Source: Mycobacterium kyogaense (GTDB lineage: Bacteria; Actinomycetota; Actinomycetes; Mycobacteriales; Mycobacteriaceae). From it: a stretch of 61,446 bases of DNA. The notes below the pieces were generated by a model that was given only the letters and a program-made list of their open reading frames with translations, made no database searches and was not told the DNA's origin. Positions within the stretch are counted from its first letter, which is position 1; every line of letters begins with the position of its first letter. The position numbers and the translations under genes are program-made. The stretch lies in assembly GCF_003254575.1 (NCBI RefSeq), contig NZ_QJUA01000036.1, positions 1 through 61,446 on the forward strand. Reading direction: 5' to 3'. Below, in pieces: positions 1 to 8,416 of this stretch.

Positions 1-333
1 CCGCCTCCGCCGACCACGACCGAGGCGCCGCCCCCACCGCCCACCACCACCACGCGGTCGGGCCCACGTCAGGTCACCTATTCCGTGACCGGCACCAAGG
101 CGCCCGGCGACATCATCACGGTGACCTACACCGATGCCTCCGGCCGCAGCCGCACCCAGCGCAACGTCTACATCCCGTGGTCGCTGACCGTCACGCCCAT
201 CTCGCAGTCCGAGGTCGGCTCCGTGCAGGCGTCCAGCCTGTTCCTGGTCAGCCGGCTGAACTGCTCGATCACCACCAGCGACGGCACGGTGTTGTCCTCG
301 AACACCAACAACACCGCCCAGACCAACTGCTAG
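1..333 (+). CDS. mmpS3: MmpS-family membrane protein, C-terminal part (MmpS3-like)
   Basis: The window opens inside this gene, so the cytoplasmic N-terminus and membrane helix are missing. What remains is a Pro/Thr-rich linker (PPPPTTTEAPPPPPPTTTT) and then a compact beta-rich domain (VTYSVTGTKAPGDIITVTYT) ending with two cysteines, LNC and a C-terminal Cys, which could form a disulfide outside the cell. MmpS proteins are periplasmic partners of MmpL exporters, but MmpS3 has no adjacent mmpL, and none is seen here. In M. tuberculosis mmpS3 (Rv2198c) lies next to Rv2197c and the qcr operon, the same order as here, which supports the MmpS3 label. Family assignment is firm; the exact paralogue rests on synteny. 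Confidence 0.8.
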   Translation, partial: PPPPTTTEAPPPPPTTTTRSGPRQVTYSVTGTKAPGDIITVTYTDASGRSRTQRNVYIPWSLTVTPISQSEVGSVQASSLFLVSRLNCSITTSDGTVLSSNTNNTAQTNC

Positions 334-338
334 CCGGT

Positions 339-944
339 ATGACGACCTACATTCCGGACCGGACGGATCGCATCCTGCTCGGCGGCTGCGCAGCCGCCTG
401 GCTCGCCGCGTTGGGGGCCGGTGTCGCCGCGACGGTGGCACTCGTCGACCTCGGCAGCGGCCACACTGCCTCCTCTGAGGACTCCGGCACGCCCTGGTTC
501 CTCTATGTCGTGATCGGGGTGTCGGCGGCGGTGATCATCGCCGCTGTACCGCTGCTGCTGCGGGCCCGCCGCGACGCGCGCGGTGATGCCGCGCGCGCTC
601 CGCGCCCGGCGGCCCCGTCCGGTGGGCAGGGGAGCGCGGCGCCGCGGGTGACCGAGGCGCCCACCGAGAAGATCCGCGCCGTTGCGCCGGCCTCGGCGGT
701 CGCCGCCCCGAGCCGGTCCGTCTCGCCCGTCGTCGAACAGCTCACGCTGCGCTGCGCCGCCTCGATCGGTTGCGCGATGGGCGTCGCGTACGTGCTGATC
801 GGCACGGCGACCTACCTGATGGCCGTCGACAGCGATGTAGCGTCCTGGGTCTTCTACGGCGCCGCCGGTGTCGTCACCGCCGCCATGATCGGCCTCCCGG
901 TGTACTTCGTGCGCGAGCTGCGCAGCCATTCCGACGACGCCTGA
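339..944 (+). CDS. Small multi-pass membrane protein (Rv2197c type), unknown function
   Basis: A 201-aa protein starting at ATG 339, five bases after the mmpS3 stop, so the two are probably co-transcribed. Hydrophobic stretches near residues 12-38 (ILLGGCAAAWLAALGAGVAA) and 52-72 are followed by a basic Ala/Arg/Pro-rich cytoplasmic segment (about 73-130) and two more helices at about 140-190. This matches in position and layout the uncharacterised Rv2197c beside the bcc-oxidase genes. No catalytic motif is visible. A longer reading starting at 177 would overlap mmpS3 heavily and is rejected. Location next to qcrCAB is suggestive of a respiratory link but the gene is transcribed convergently to that operon, so this remains inference. 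Confidence 0.75.
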   Translation: MTTYIPDRTDRILLGGCAAAWLAALGAGVAATVALVDLGSGHTASSEDSGTPWFLYVVIGVSAAVIIAAVPLLLRARRDARGDAARAPRPAAPSGGQGSAAPRVTEAPTEKIRAVAPASAVAAPSRSVSPVVEQLTLRCAASIGCAMGVAYVLIGTATYLMAVDSDVASWVFYGAAGVVTAAMIGLPVYFVRELRSHSDDA

Positions 945-964
945 CACCGGTCTGCGAGCACCCT

Positions 965-1000
965 AAAAAACAACCGCCCCGGCCGAAGCCGGGGCGGTTG
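965..1000 (-). terminator. Intrinsic terminator of the ctaE-qcrCAB operon
   Basis: A perfect 13-bp stem (CAACCGCCCCGGC at 971-983 with its complement at 988-1000) closes a 4-nt CGAA loop. Read on the minus strand it lies about 20 nt after the qcrB stop and is followed at once by six U (plus-strand A 965-970). On the plus strand the same hairpin follows the Rv2197c-type gene but is followed by TCTACTTC, so termination there would be weaker or U-tract-independent. Confidence 0.9.
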
Positions 1001-1020
1001 TCTACTTCGTACGTGATCGG

Positions 1021-2715
1021 TCAGTGGTGACCGTTGTCGGATGAGCCGTTGGAGTGGCCGTTCGACGAACCGTGACCGTTGGAGCCGTGACCGTTCGAGC
1101 CGTTCTGGCCGACCCGCTCCCGCAGCGCGGTGATGGCCCGGTGCTCGGCCGCATGCGCCGCCTCGGCGAGCGCATCGCGCTCGGACGCGGGGTCAGCGCT
1201 GAGGAAGCTGCCCGAACCGGGAGCGCCGGCCGAGCCCAGCTTGTTCATGCGCTTGGGCAGAGCCGCGCCCTGGTATTCGAGCGGGATCGCGTGGCCGTGC
1301 TCGTCGACCGGACCCAACGGCTGGTGCAGCTCGATGTAGGCACCGTGCGGCAGCCGCTTGATGATGCCGGTCTCGATCCCGTGCTCGAGCACCTCACGGT
1401 CGCTGCGCTGCAGCGACACCGCCCAGCGGTAGGCGATGTAGTACACGATCGCGGGCAACACCACCATGCCGATGCGGCCGATCCACGTCGTCGCGTTCAG
1501 CGAGATGTGGAACTTCAGCGCGATGATGTCGTTCATGCACGCGAAGGTCAGCAGGATGTACAGCGAGATGGCCGCCGACCCGATCGCGGTACGCGTCGGT
1601 GCGTCACGCGGGCGCTGCAGCAGGTTGTGGTGGGCGTCGTCACCGGAGAACTTCTTCTCCAGGAACGGGTAGGCGATCAACAGCATGAAGATCACGCCCA
1701 TGCCGACGGCCACCCACACGCCCTGCGGGATGGTGTGGCCGAACGGGTAGAACTCCCAGGCCGGCCACAGCCGGATCAGGCCGTCGGTCCACATCATGTA
1801 GAAGTCGGGCTGGCTACCCGCCGACACCTGAGATGGCTTGTAGGGCCCCAGCACCCAGATCGGGTTGATCTGCAGCAGACCGCCCATCAGGCCGAGGATG
1901 CCGACGGTGACGGCGAAGAACGCGCCGGACTTGACCGCGAACACCGGCATGACGCGCACGCCGACGACGTTGGTCTCGGTGCGTCCGGGGCCGGGGAACT
2001 GGGTGTGCTTCTGGAACCACACCAGCGCGAGGTGCACGCCGATCAGGGCCAGGATGATGCCCGGGATCAGCAGGATGTGCAGCGCGTACAGGCGCGGGAT
2101 CAGGATCTCGCCCGGGAAGTCACCGCCGAACAGCGCCCAGTGCATCCAGGTGCCGACGACGGGAATGCCCATCGTGATGCCCGACAGCGCGGCACGGATG
2201 CCGGTGCCCGAGAGCAGGTCGTCGGGCAGCGAGTAGCCGAAGAAGCCCTCGAACATCGCGAGGATCAGCAGCAGCGAGCCGATCACCCAGTTGGCCTCGC
2301 GGGGGCGGCGGAACGCGCCGGTGAAGAAGATGCGGGCCAGGTGGACCATGATCGATGCCGCGAACAGCAGCGCCGCCCAGTGGTGCACCTGCCGGACGAA
2401 CAGACCGCCGCGGATCTCGAAGCTGATGTCGAGCGCCGTCTCGTACGCCCGCGACATACCGACGCCACGCAGCGGCTGGTAAACGCCGTCGTAGGTGACG
2501 TGCGACATCGACGGATCGAAGAACAGGGTCAGCCACACGCCGGTGAGCAGCAGCACGATGAAGCTGTACATCGCGATCTCACCGAGCAGGAAGGACCAGT
2601 GGGTGGGGAACACCTTGTTCAGCTGGCGGCGCACCGCAGCCGAGGGGTGGTACCGCGAGTCGATGGCCTCGCCCTGCTTGGCGGCGATCTCGGCCATGTT
2701 GGGTCGTGGGCTCAT
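1021..2715 (-). CDS. qcrB: Cytochrome bc1 complex cytochrome b subunit QcrB
   Basis: A 564-aa cytochrome b of the actinobacterial bcc-aa3 supercomplex. It oxidises menaquinol at Qp and passes electrons to the Rieske centre and across two b hemes. Candidate heme ligands fall in the expected spaced pairs: VHHW (111/112) with VHLA (125), and LHIL (213) with VHLA (228). The Qo segment PDFYMMW is at about residues 303-309; the Thr that follows (about T310) corresponds, I believe, to the position selected in telacebec-resistant M. tuberculosis (T313). The start ATG overlaps the qcrA stop as ATGA. The last ~25 residues are a low-complexity Asn/Gly/Ser/His tail (GSNGHGSNGHGSSNGHSNGS) with no role I can assign. 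A strong terminator follows. Confidence 0.97.
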   Translation of the reverse strand: MSPRPNMAEIAAKQGEAIDSRYHPSAAVRRQLNKVFPTHWSFLLGEIAMYSFIVLLLTGVWLTLFFDPSMSHVTYDGVYQPLRGVGMSRAYETALDISFEIRGGLFVRQVHHWAALLFAASIMVHLARIFFTGAFRRPREANWVIGSLLLILAMFEGFFGYSLPDDLLSGTGIRAALSGITMGIPVVGTWMHWALFGGDFPGEILIPRLYALHILLIPGIILALIGVHLALVWFQKHTQFPGPGRTETNVVGVRVMPVFAVKSGAFFAVTVGILGLMGGLLQINPIWVLGPYKPSQVSAGSQPDFYMMWTDGLIRLWPAWEFYPFGHTIPQGVWVAVGMGVIFMLLIAYPFLEKKFSGDDAHHNLLQRPRDAPTRTAIGSAAISLYILLTFACMNDIIALKFHISLNATTWIGRIGMVVLPAIVYYIAYRWAVSLQRSDREVLEHGIETGIIKRLPHGAYIELHQPLGPVDEHGHAIPLEYQGAALPKRMNKLGSAGAPGSGSFLSADPASERDALAEAAHAAEHRAITALRERVGQNGSNGHGSNGHGSSNGHSNGSSDNGHH

Positions 2716-3938
2716 GACTTGCGCTCCCAGAATGCCGGTCCGACGGGTTCGATGAAATCACCGTTAGCTACAAGGTAGCCCTCTTGATCGATGGTGATCG
2801 GTAGCTGCGCCAACGCGCGGGCCGCCGGACCGAAGATGGGCCGGGCGAAGTGCAGCGCGTCGAACTGCGACTGGTGGCACGGGCACAGAATGCGGTAGGT
2901 CTGCTGCTCGTACAGCGAGGACGGGCAGCCCAGGTGCGAGCACACCTTCGTGTAAGCGAACAACTCGCCGAAGTTGAAGCTCTCCTGGCCCTGCCGCTTC
3001 ACCACGCGCGACATGTCGCCGGGCCGGATGCGGATGAGCATGACCGGGTTGCGCACACCCATCGCGATCTCGGTGAGCTTGTGCTCGGACTCGACGGTGG
3101 TGCCGTCGCCGTCGGATTCGCGCCACGGGAACACGGTCTCCATGCCGCCCGCGTCGATGTCCTCAGGGCGCATCTTGACGAACGGAGACTCACCGGGCTG
3201 ACCGGTCGCCCGCGCCAGGTAGATGGTCTCGCCCGTGAAGCGCGGCGTCCAGCCCGAGGTCCACAGCACGGCCTTCATACCCTCGGCCGTCGGCACGACG
3301 GGCTTCCACGGGTTCTTGATCAGACCGCCGAGGAACGCGACCAGCGTGCCGAGCCCGAAGGCGCCGAACCCGATGCCCAGCGAGAGCCCGATCAGCTTGC
3401 GCCGCTTGAGCGTCGAGCCGTCCAGCGCATCGCCGAGGTTGGCTGCCACGGTCCGGCGGTGCAGTTCCGGGGAGGCGCCGTCGTGGCGGTCCTGGATCGA
3501 GATCTCTTCGGGGATGAACTTCTTCTGGAACAGCACCGCGCCGATGCCGATCGAGAGAACCGACAGGCCGAACGTCAGGCCGTACAGCGGCGTCGCCAGT
3601 GCGTAGAGCCATTCGCCCTCGGAGCCGAACGGCTTGTACTCCCACGGCCAGAACAAGAAGATCAGCAGCAGCGCCAGGCCTGAAACACCGGCCAGCAGAA
3701 GCCAATACGCGACGGTGCGCTCGGCGCGCTTCTCGGCCTTGGTGCCCGGGACGGGCCAGCGAGGCTCCTTGAAGACGATCTCGACACCGTCGAGCTTGCC
3801 GCCGAGTTCGAGCAGTTCCTCCTGCGACATCTCGCGGAGCTGGGCGTCGGTCGGCTGCCCGGACTCACCCGTCTGACCCGGGGAGTCGGTGCCCTTCTCC
3901 GTGCCGGTGCCGGTCCCCGTTCCCGTGGCTTCGCTCAT
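2712..3938 (-). CDS. qcrA: Rieske iron-sulfur subunit QcrA of the cytochrome bcc complex
   Basis: A 408-aa Rieske protein with the actinobacterial layout: a Gly/Thr/Ser-rich N-terminus, then three transmembrane segments instead of one, then the C-terminal 2Fe-2S domain. Cluster ligands are in CSHLGC (C333, H335) and CPCHQS (C352, H355); C338 and C354 form the conserved disulfide. The chosen ATG overlaps the qcrC TGA as ATGA, like the other junctions of the operon. An upstream in-frame start at 3995 would overlap qcrC by 61 bp and gives an arginine/histidine-rich peptide that looks like qcrC antiframe, so it is rejected. It transfers electrons from menaquinol at QcrB to the diheme QcrC. Confidence 0.97.
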   Translation of the reverse strand: MSEATGTGTGTGTEKGTDSPGQTGESGQPTDAQLREMSQEELLELGGKLDGVEIVFKEPRWPVPGTKAEKRAERTVAYWLLLAGVSGLALLLIFLFWPWEYKPFGSEGEWLYALATPLYGLTFGLSVLSIGIGAVLFQKKFIPEEISIQDRHDGASPELHRRTVAANLGDALDGSTLKRRKLIGLSLGIGFGAFGLGTLVAFLGGLIKNPWKPVVPTAEGMKAVLWTSGWTPRFTGETIYLARATGQPGESPFVKMRPEDIDAGGMETVFPWRESDGDGTTVESEHKLTEIAMGVRNPVMLIRIRPGDMSRVVKRQGQESFNFGELFAYTKVCSHLGCPSSLYEQQTYRILCPCHQSQFDALHFARPIFGPAARALAQLPITIDQEGYLVANGDFIEPVGPAFWERKS

Positions 3939-4798
3939 GCTCGTGCTCCGATCCAGAGGGCGGCCGCGATGATGGCCACCATGCCGACGATCCACGCGAC
4001 CATGCCCTCAGAGGTGGGGCCGAAGCCGCCCAGTCCCAGACCACCCGGCGTCGGCGTCTCGGCCGCTTCCTTGACGTAGGCGACGATGTCGCGCTTCTCC
4101 TCGGGGGAGAGCTGCCGGTCGGAGAACTTCGGCATGTTCTGCGGGCCGGTCAGCATCGCGGTGTAGACCTGCGCGGGCACCGCTGCAGCCTCGCCGAGAT
4201 CGGGCGCGTACTTGCCCGACGACAGGGCGCCGCCCTTGCCGGTGAAGTTGTGGCAGGACGCGCAGTTGAGCCGGAACAGGTCGCCGCCGCGGGCGACGTC
4301 GTTGCCGATCAGCGACTGCGAGGCGATCGCGCCGTTCTCGTCGCGCGGGACGACGGGGCCGCCGCCGTTGGCCTGGATGTACGCGCCGAGCGCGTCGACC
4401 TGGGCCTCGTCGAAGGCGGGGTCTTTGCGCTGCGCCTGGGCCTCACCGCGCATCGCGGGCATGCGGCCCGTCGACACCTGGAAGTACACGGCGGCCTCGC
4501 CGACACCGATGAGGCTCGGGCCGCGATCGGCCACACCCTGCAGGTTGGCGCCGTGGCACGACACGCACGACGTCTCGTAGAGCTGTTGGCCGGTGCGCAG
4601 CATCGCCGAGGCCGATTCGTCGGCGACAGCCACCTGCGGCGTCGGCGTGAACGTGGCCGCCAGGCCGCCGGCCACTGCCAGTCCGATCAGCAGCAACAGT
4701 GCCGCCGAGACGCGCCGGCGCAACCGGCGCTTGGACTTGCTTGTCATCGAACCCCTTCTTTTCTTCGGGCTGCCCGGCGTGGTCGTCGATTCCGTCAT
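3935..4798 (-). CDS. qcrC: Diheme cytochrome c subunit QcrC
   Basis: A 287-aa membrane-anchored diheme cytochrome c. A basic N-terminus and hydrophobic segment (about 31-47) are followed by two cytochrome c folds with CVSCH (78-82) and CASCH (179-183), then a C-terminal helix (MVAWIVGMVAIIAAALWIG). It connects QcrA directly to the aa3 oxidase, replacing the soluble cytochrome c that actinobacteria lack. The start at 4798 overlaps the ctaE stop as ATGA and gives the length I recall for M. tuberculosis QcrC. An internal ATG at 4747 has a better purine-rich ribosome site (AAGAAGGGG) about 5 nt upstream, so a shorter product without the first 17 residues is possible. Confidence 0.96.
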   Translation of the reverse strand: MTESTTTPGSPKKRRGSMTSKSKRRLRRRVSAALLLLIGLAVAGGLAATFTPTPQVAVADESASAMLRTGQQLYETSCVSCHGANLQGVADRGPSLIGVGEAAVYFQVSTGRMPAMRGEAQAQRKDPAFDEAQVDALGAYIQANGGGPVVPRDENGAIASQSLIGNDVARGGDLFRLNCASCHNFTGKGGALSSGKYAPDLGEAAAVPAQVYTAMLTGPQNMPKFSDRQLSPEEKRDIVAYVKEAAETPTPGGLGLGGFGPTSEGMVAWIVGMVAIIAAALWIGARA

Positions 4799-5406
4799 CG
4801 GACGAAGTAGATGACGGCGAACAGGGCGATCCAGACGATGTCGACGAAGTGCCAGTAGTACGAGACCACGATCGCGGCGGTGGCCTGTGCGGGCGTGAAC
4901 TTGCTCATCCGGGTGCGCAACAGCAGCAGGATGAACGCCACCAGACCGCCGATGACGTGCAGGCCGTGGAAGCCCGTGGCGAGGTAGAAGACGGTGCCGT
5001 AGGCGCTGCCCGGGATGGTCGTGCCCTCGTGCACCAGGTGGTAGTACTCGTAGCCCTGGCCGCCGACGAAGAAGGCGCCCATCGCGAAGGTCAGCAGGTA
5101 CCAGCGGCGCAGACCGAAGACATCGCCGCGCTCGGCCGCGAACACGCCCATCTGGCAGGTGAACGACGAGGCGATGAGCACCAGCGTCACCGGGACTGCG
5201 AGATAGAGGTTGAGCTCGGTGGGATGCGGGGGCCAGTCACCCTGAGCCTGGGCGCGGGCCGTGAAGTACATCGCGAACAGGCCAGCAAAGAACATCAACT
5301 CGCTGGAAAGCCACACGATCGTGCCGACACTGACCATGTTCGGACGGTTCAGCGAATGCACTCGCGATGTGATGGCGGTTCCCGAAGTCCCTACAGCGCT
5401 CGTCAC
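4795..5406 (-). CDS. ctaE: Cytochrome c oxidase subunit III CtaE
   Basis: A 203-aa subunit III of the aa3 oxidase with the usual helices and conserved segments WLSSELMFFAGLFAMYF, SSFTCQMGVFAAERGD, ATGFHGLHVIGGL and SYYWHFVDIVWIALF. I chose GTG 5406 because it gives a protein starting VTSAVGTSGTAITSRVHS, which matches the family N-terminus and 203-aa length, and because a -10 hexamer lies 7 nt upstream. Longer readings run into the divergent trpD promoter. It heads the ctaE-qcrC-qcrA-qcrB operon, so oxidase and bcc subunits are made from one message, in keeping with their supercomplex. Confidence 0.96.
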   Translation of the reverse strand: MTSAVGTSGTAITSRVHSLNRPNMVSVGTIVWLSSELMFFAGLFAMYFTARAQAQGDWPPHPTELNLYLAVPVTLVLIASSFTCQMGVFAAERGDVFGLRRWYLLTFAMGAFFVGGQGYEYYHLVHEGTTIPGSAYGTVFYLATGFHGLHVIGGLVAFILLLLRTRMSKFTPAQATAAIVVSYYWHFVDIVWIALFAVIYFVR

Positions 5407-5413
5407 AGGTGCA

Positions 5414-5419
5414 AGTATG
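5414..5419 (-). promoter_or_regulatory. -10 element of a leaderless ctaE promoter
   Basis: Minus-strand CATACT ends 7 nt before the GTG start at 5406, the spacing expected when transcription begins at the first base of the start codon. The first position deviates from the TANNNT consensus (C for T). It is back-to-back with the trpD promoter in a 68-bp intergenic gap. Confidence 0.5.
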
Positions 5420-5462
5420 ACGCTTTGTAGTTGTCTAACTCCACCCGGGTCGAGCAATTCGT

Positions 5463-5468
5463 CATAAT
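5463..5468 (+). promoter_or_regulatory. -10 element of a leaderless trpD promoter
   Basis: CATAAT ends 6 nt before GTG 5475. There is no Shine-Dalgarno sequence in front of the start, so leaderless translation is the simplest reading. Confidence 0.5.
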
Positions 5469-5474
5469 CGCGTC

Positions 5475-6557
5475 GTGACTCCTGCTTCCGCTGCGCACGA
5501 CCCGTCTGTGGCCGCTCCGACGTGGTCGGTGGTCCTCGGCCGACTGACCACCAATCAGTCCCTCCTGCCGGGGCAGGCGGCGTGGGCGATGGACGAGATC
5601 ATGACCGGCGCCGCCACGCCGGCGCAGATCGCCGGTTTCGGCGTGTCGATGAAGATGAAGAAGCCCACCTCGGCCGAGGTGGGTGAGCTCGCCGACATCA
5701 TGCTCAAGCACGCCCATCGGGTGCCGACGGAGACGTTCGGCACCGACACCGTCGATGTGGTGGGCACGGGTGGGGACGGCGCGAACACCGTGAACCTGTC
5801 GACGATGGCGTCGATCGTGGTGGCCGCCGCCGGAGTAAAGGTGGTCAAGCACGGCAACCGGGCGGCGACGTCGCTGTCGGGGGGCGCGGACACGCTCGAG
5901 GCACTCGGGGTGCGCATCGATCTGGGGCCCGAGGACGTCGCGCGCTGCGTCGCCGAGGTCGGCATCGGGTTCGCCTTCGCTCCCCAGTTCCATCCCTCGT
6001 ATCGACACGCCGGGGTGGCGCGCCGCGAGATCGGCGTCCCCACGGTGTTCAACCTGCTCGGCCCGCTCACCAACCCGGCCGGACCGCGGGCCGGATTGAT
6101 CGGCTGTGCGTGGGCCGAGCTGGCCGAGGTGATGGCCGAGGTGTTCGCCACCCGCGGCTCCAGCGTGCTGGTGGTGCACGGCGACGACGGCCTCGACGAG
6201 CTGACCACCACGACGACGAGCACGATCTGGCGGGTGCAGGCGGGCACCGTGGACCGGCTGCGGTTCGACCCGGCGGCATTCGGCTTCGCCCGCGCGCACA
6301 TCTCCGAGCTGGTCGGCGGGGACGCCGAGTCCAACGCGGCCGAAGCGCGTGCGGTGCTGGGCGGGGCGACGGGCCCGGTGCGCGACGCAGTGCTGCTCAA
6401 CGCCGCCGGTGCGCTGGTCGCTCATGCCGGCCTATCCAGCGACGCCAAGTGGGTTCCCGCGTGGGAGTCCGGGCTCGCGCGGGCCAAGGAGGCGATCGAC
6501 TCCGGGGCGGCCGAACAGCTGCTCTCGCGTTGGGCCCGGTTCACCCAGGAGCTCTGA
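5475..6557 (+). CDS. trpD: Anthranilate phosphoribosyltransferase
   Basis: A 360-aa enzyme of tryptophan synthesis that joins anthranilate to PRPP. It shows the family signature VVGTGGDGANTVNLSTM (PRPP/Mg binding, about residues 95-111) and VVKHGNRAATSLSGGADTLE, with FNLLGPLTNPA further on. GTG start, leaderless. It stands alone, apart from other trp genes, and divergent from ctaE exactly as in M. tuberculosis (Rv2192c). Its last 126 bp are overlapped on the other strand by the end of the exonuclease/GIY-YIG gene. Confidence 0.96.
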   Translation: MTPASAAHDPSVAAPTWSVVLGRLTTNQSLLPGQAAWAMDEIMTGAATPAQIAGFGVSMKMKKPTSAEVGELADIMLKHAHRVPTETFGTDTVDVVGTGGDGANTVNLSTMASIVVAAAGVKVVKHGNRAATSLSGGADTLEALGVRIDLGPEDVARCVAEVGIGFAFAPQFHPSYRHAGVARREIGVPTVFNLLGPLTNPAGPRAGLIGCAWAELAEVMAEVFATRGSSVLVVHGDDGLDELTTTTTSTIWRVQAGTVDRLRFDPAAFGFARAHISELVGGDAESNAAEARAVLGGATGPVRDAVLLNAAGALVAHAGLSSDAKWVPAWESGLARAKEAIDSGAAEQLLSRWARFTQEL

Positions 6558-8297
6558 GGCGGCCAGCTGCTCGTCGAGCTGAACGGCTGCGACGCGGGCC
6601 GAGCGGGCCGACGCCGCCCACGCCGCCCAGCGCCCCGCGGCGCCGATCGGTGAGCAGTAGCCGTCCTCGGATTCGGAGCTGGTGCGCACGATCCGCACGC
6701 CCGGGTGGGTCAGCCATCGCGCGATGAGCGCGATCTCCTCGATCAGCGCGCCACCGTGGGGCGCGGCGCTGGGCAGCACCGTCTGCGCGGCGGCGCACAG
6801 TGCATCGACCACCGGCATCGGTGGGACGCCGCGGGGTGCCACCCCGGCGGCGGCGAGTTGGCCGTGCCGGATCACGGCCAGATGCCAGCCGCGCTCACCG
6901 TCGGGGCGGGCGGCGATCAGCTCGCCGATCACCGAGAGTGCCCGCAGCCGCTGACCGCGCCAGAGCACGTCGATGGTCGCCGACGCCCGGTCCCGCATCC
7001 GGGCCGCCGTCTCGTAGCGGTGCCGCTGCGCCAGATCGTCGATGTGGGCCAGCATCGCGCTGAGTGCCTGGCCGCTGTGCCCGTCGATCAGTGCGTGAAC
7101 GGCGGCGACAGCGGCGGCGTAGTCGGCGGCGCCCAGTCCTCGCTCGGCGGGGCAGGGGGACACCTCGACGTCGGGGCATGCAGAGCCGTGCACGGCGCTG
7201 CGCGAGATCCGTTTGGTGCAGGTCCGGATGCCGGTGAACCGGGCGATCAGGGCGGCCGCGTCGAGGGCGTCGGCGCGGGCGCGGAACGGTCCGATGGCGT
7301 GCTCGGTGCGCGGGCTGCGGACGGCCGAGAAGCGGGGGAAGGCCTCGTCGGTCAAGGCCACCCACCACCAGCGGTGCGGGAACTTCGAGCGGCGGTTGTA
7401 CGGGGGTGCGTGGGCGGCGAGCAGGCGCAGTTCGCGGACGCCGGCTTCCAGATCGTGGGCGCACTCGACGTGGTCGACGCCCGTCGCCAGCGACGCCATC
7501 TCCTTCATCCGGGTGCGGGGGTCCGCCCCGTTGAAGTACTGGCTGACCCGGCGTCTCAGATCCTTCGCGGTGCCCACGTAGAGCACCTCCTGCGATGGTC
7601 CGCGGAACAGGTACACCCCGGGTGCGTGCGGCACAGATGTGGCCAGGTGGCGGTTGCGGCGTTGCGCAGGGGTCACGTCGGGCAGGTAGGACCGCAGTTC
7701 GGTGTAGGTCTGCACGCCCTGGTTGCCCACCCGCTCGATGAGGCCGTGCAGCACGTCGACGGTGGCGCGAGCATCGGCCAGCGCCCGGTGGTTCGGTGTG
7801 GTGGCAGCGCCGAACAGCTGCGCGAGCGCCGAGAGACGCACGCTGGGCGCCTCGTCACGGGTCAGGACCCGGCGCGCCAACCGCACCGTGCACAGCACGG
7901 CTGGTTTGGGCCAGGGGATGTGGTTGCGCTCGGCGGCGGCACGCAGGAACCCGATGTCGAAGCCGGCGTTGTGGGCGACCAGCACCGCGCCGCGGGCGAA
8001 TTCCAGGAACGCCGGCAGAACCGCGTCGATGCGCGGCGCGTCGTACACCATCGCGGTCGTGATGCCCGTCAGCGCGACGATCTGCGGTGGGATGGCCCGC
8101 CCCGGGTCGACGAGGGTGGCGAACTCGCCGAGGATCTCGCCCCCACGCACTTTCACCGCGCCGATCTCGGTGATCTGGTCGTGCCGTTCGCCGCTGGCCC
8201 GTCCTCCCGTGGTCTCCAGGTCGACGACGACGAAGGTGGTCTCGCGCAGCGTCAGGTCGGCCGCCGGATCGACATCGGCGAAGCTCAGCTGACCCAT
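6432..8297 (-). CDS. DEDDh 3'-5' exonuclease fused to a UvrC-type GIY-YIG domain (Rv2191 type)
   Basis: A 621-aa fusion. Residues about 15-185 are a DnaQ-like exonuclease with all DEDDh elements: VVDLETTG, HNAGFD and HRALADARATVDVL. Residues about 215-300 are a GIY-YIG nuclease like the N-terminus of UvrC (GVYLF, then VLYVGTAKDLRRRVSQYF). A UvrC/Cho-like central region with scattered cysteines and a poorly conserved C-terminus follow. This suggests a repair nuclease that incises and then trims, but the substrate is unknown. The ATG at 8297 is preferred to one at 8342 because a TANNNT hexamer ends 6 nt before it. The 3' end overlaps the trpD 3' end by 126 bp. Confidence 0.88.
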   Translation of the reverse strand: MGQLSFADVDPAADLTLRETTFVVVDLETTGGRASGERHDQITEIGAVKVRGGEILGEFATLVDPGRAIPPQIVALTGITTAMVYDAPRIDAVLPAFLEFARGAVLVAHNAGFDIGFLRAAAERNHIPWPKPAVLCTVRLARRVLTRDEAPSVRLSALAQLFGAATTPNHRALADARATVDVLHGLIERVGNQGVQTYTELRSYLPDVTPAQRRNRHLATSVPHAPGVYLFRGPSQEVLYVGTAKDLRRRVSQYFNGADPRTRMKEMASLATGVDHVECAHDLEAGVRELRLLAAHAPPYNRRSKFPHRWWWVALTDEAFPRFSAVRSPRTEHAIGPFRARADALDAAALIARFTGIRTCTKRISRSAVHGSACPDVEVSPCPAERGLGAADYAAAVAAVHALIDGHSGQALSAMLAHIDDLAQRHRYETAARMRDRASATIDVLWRGQRLRALSVIGELIAARPDGERGWHLAVIRHGQLAAAGVAPRGVPPMPVVDALCAAAQTVLPSAAPHGGALIEEIALIARWLTHPGVRIVRTSSESEDGYCSPIGAAGRWAAWAASARSARVAAVQLDEQLAASELLGEPGPTREQLFGRPGVDRLLGPREPGLPRGNPLGVAG

Positions 8298-8303
8298 GCG
8301 CCG

Positions 8304-8309
8304 ACCGTA
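8304..8309 (-). promoter_or_regulatory. -10 element of a leaderless promoter for the exonuclease/GIY-YIG gene
   Basis: Minus-strand TACGGT (full TANNNT match) followed by 6 nt and then ATG 8297. It decides the start of this gene. Confidence 0.55.
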
Positions 8310-8416
8310 GGACGACGGGCCGACAAGTCCTCGGCAGCCCACGCGGGAGTCGCGCGGTCAGGACTTGTCGGTCGCTGTCGATACCGTGCCCTCGACTGCG
8401 ACCGAGAGGACAGGGC

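Noticed and set aside
1054..2778. 574-codon open frame opposite qcrB
   Set aside because: Arg/His/Gln/Asp-rich shadow of a certain gene, with no domain; long antisense frames are expected in high-GC DNA.
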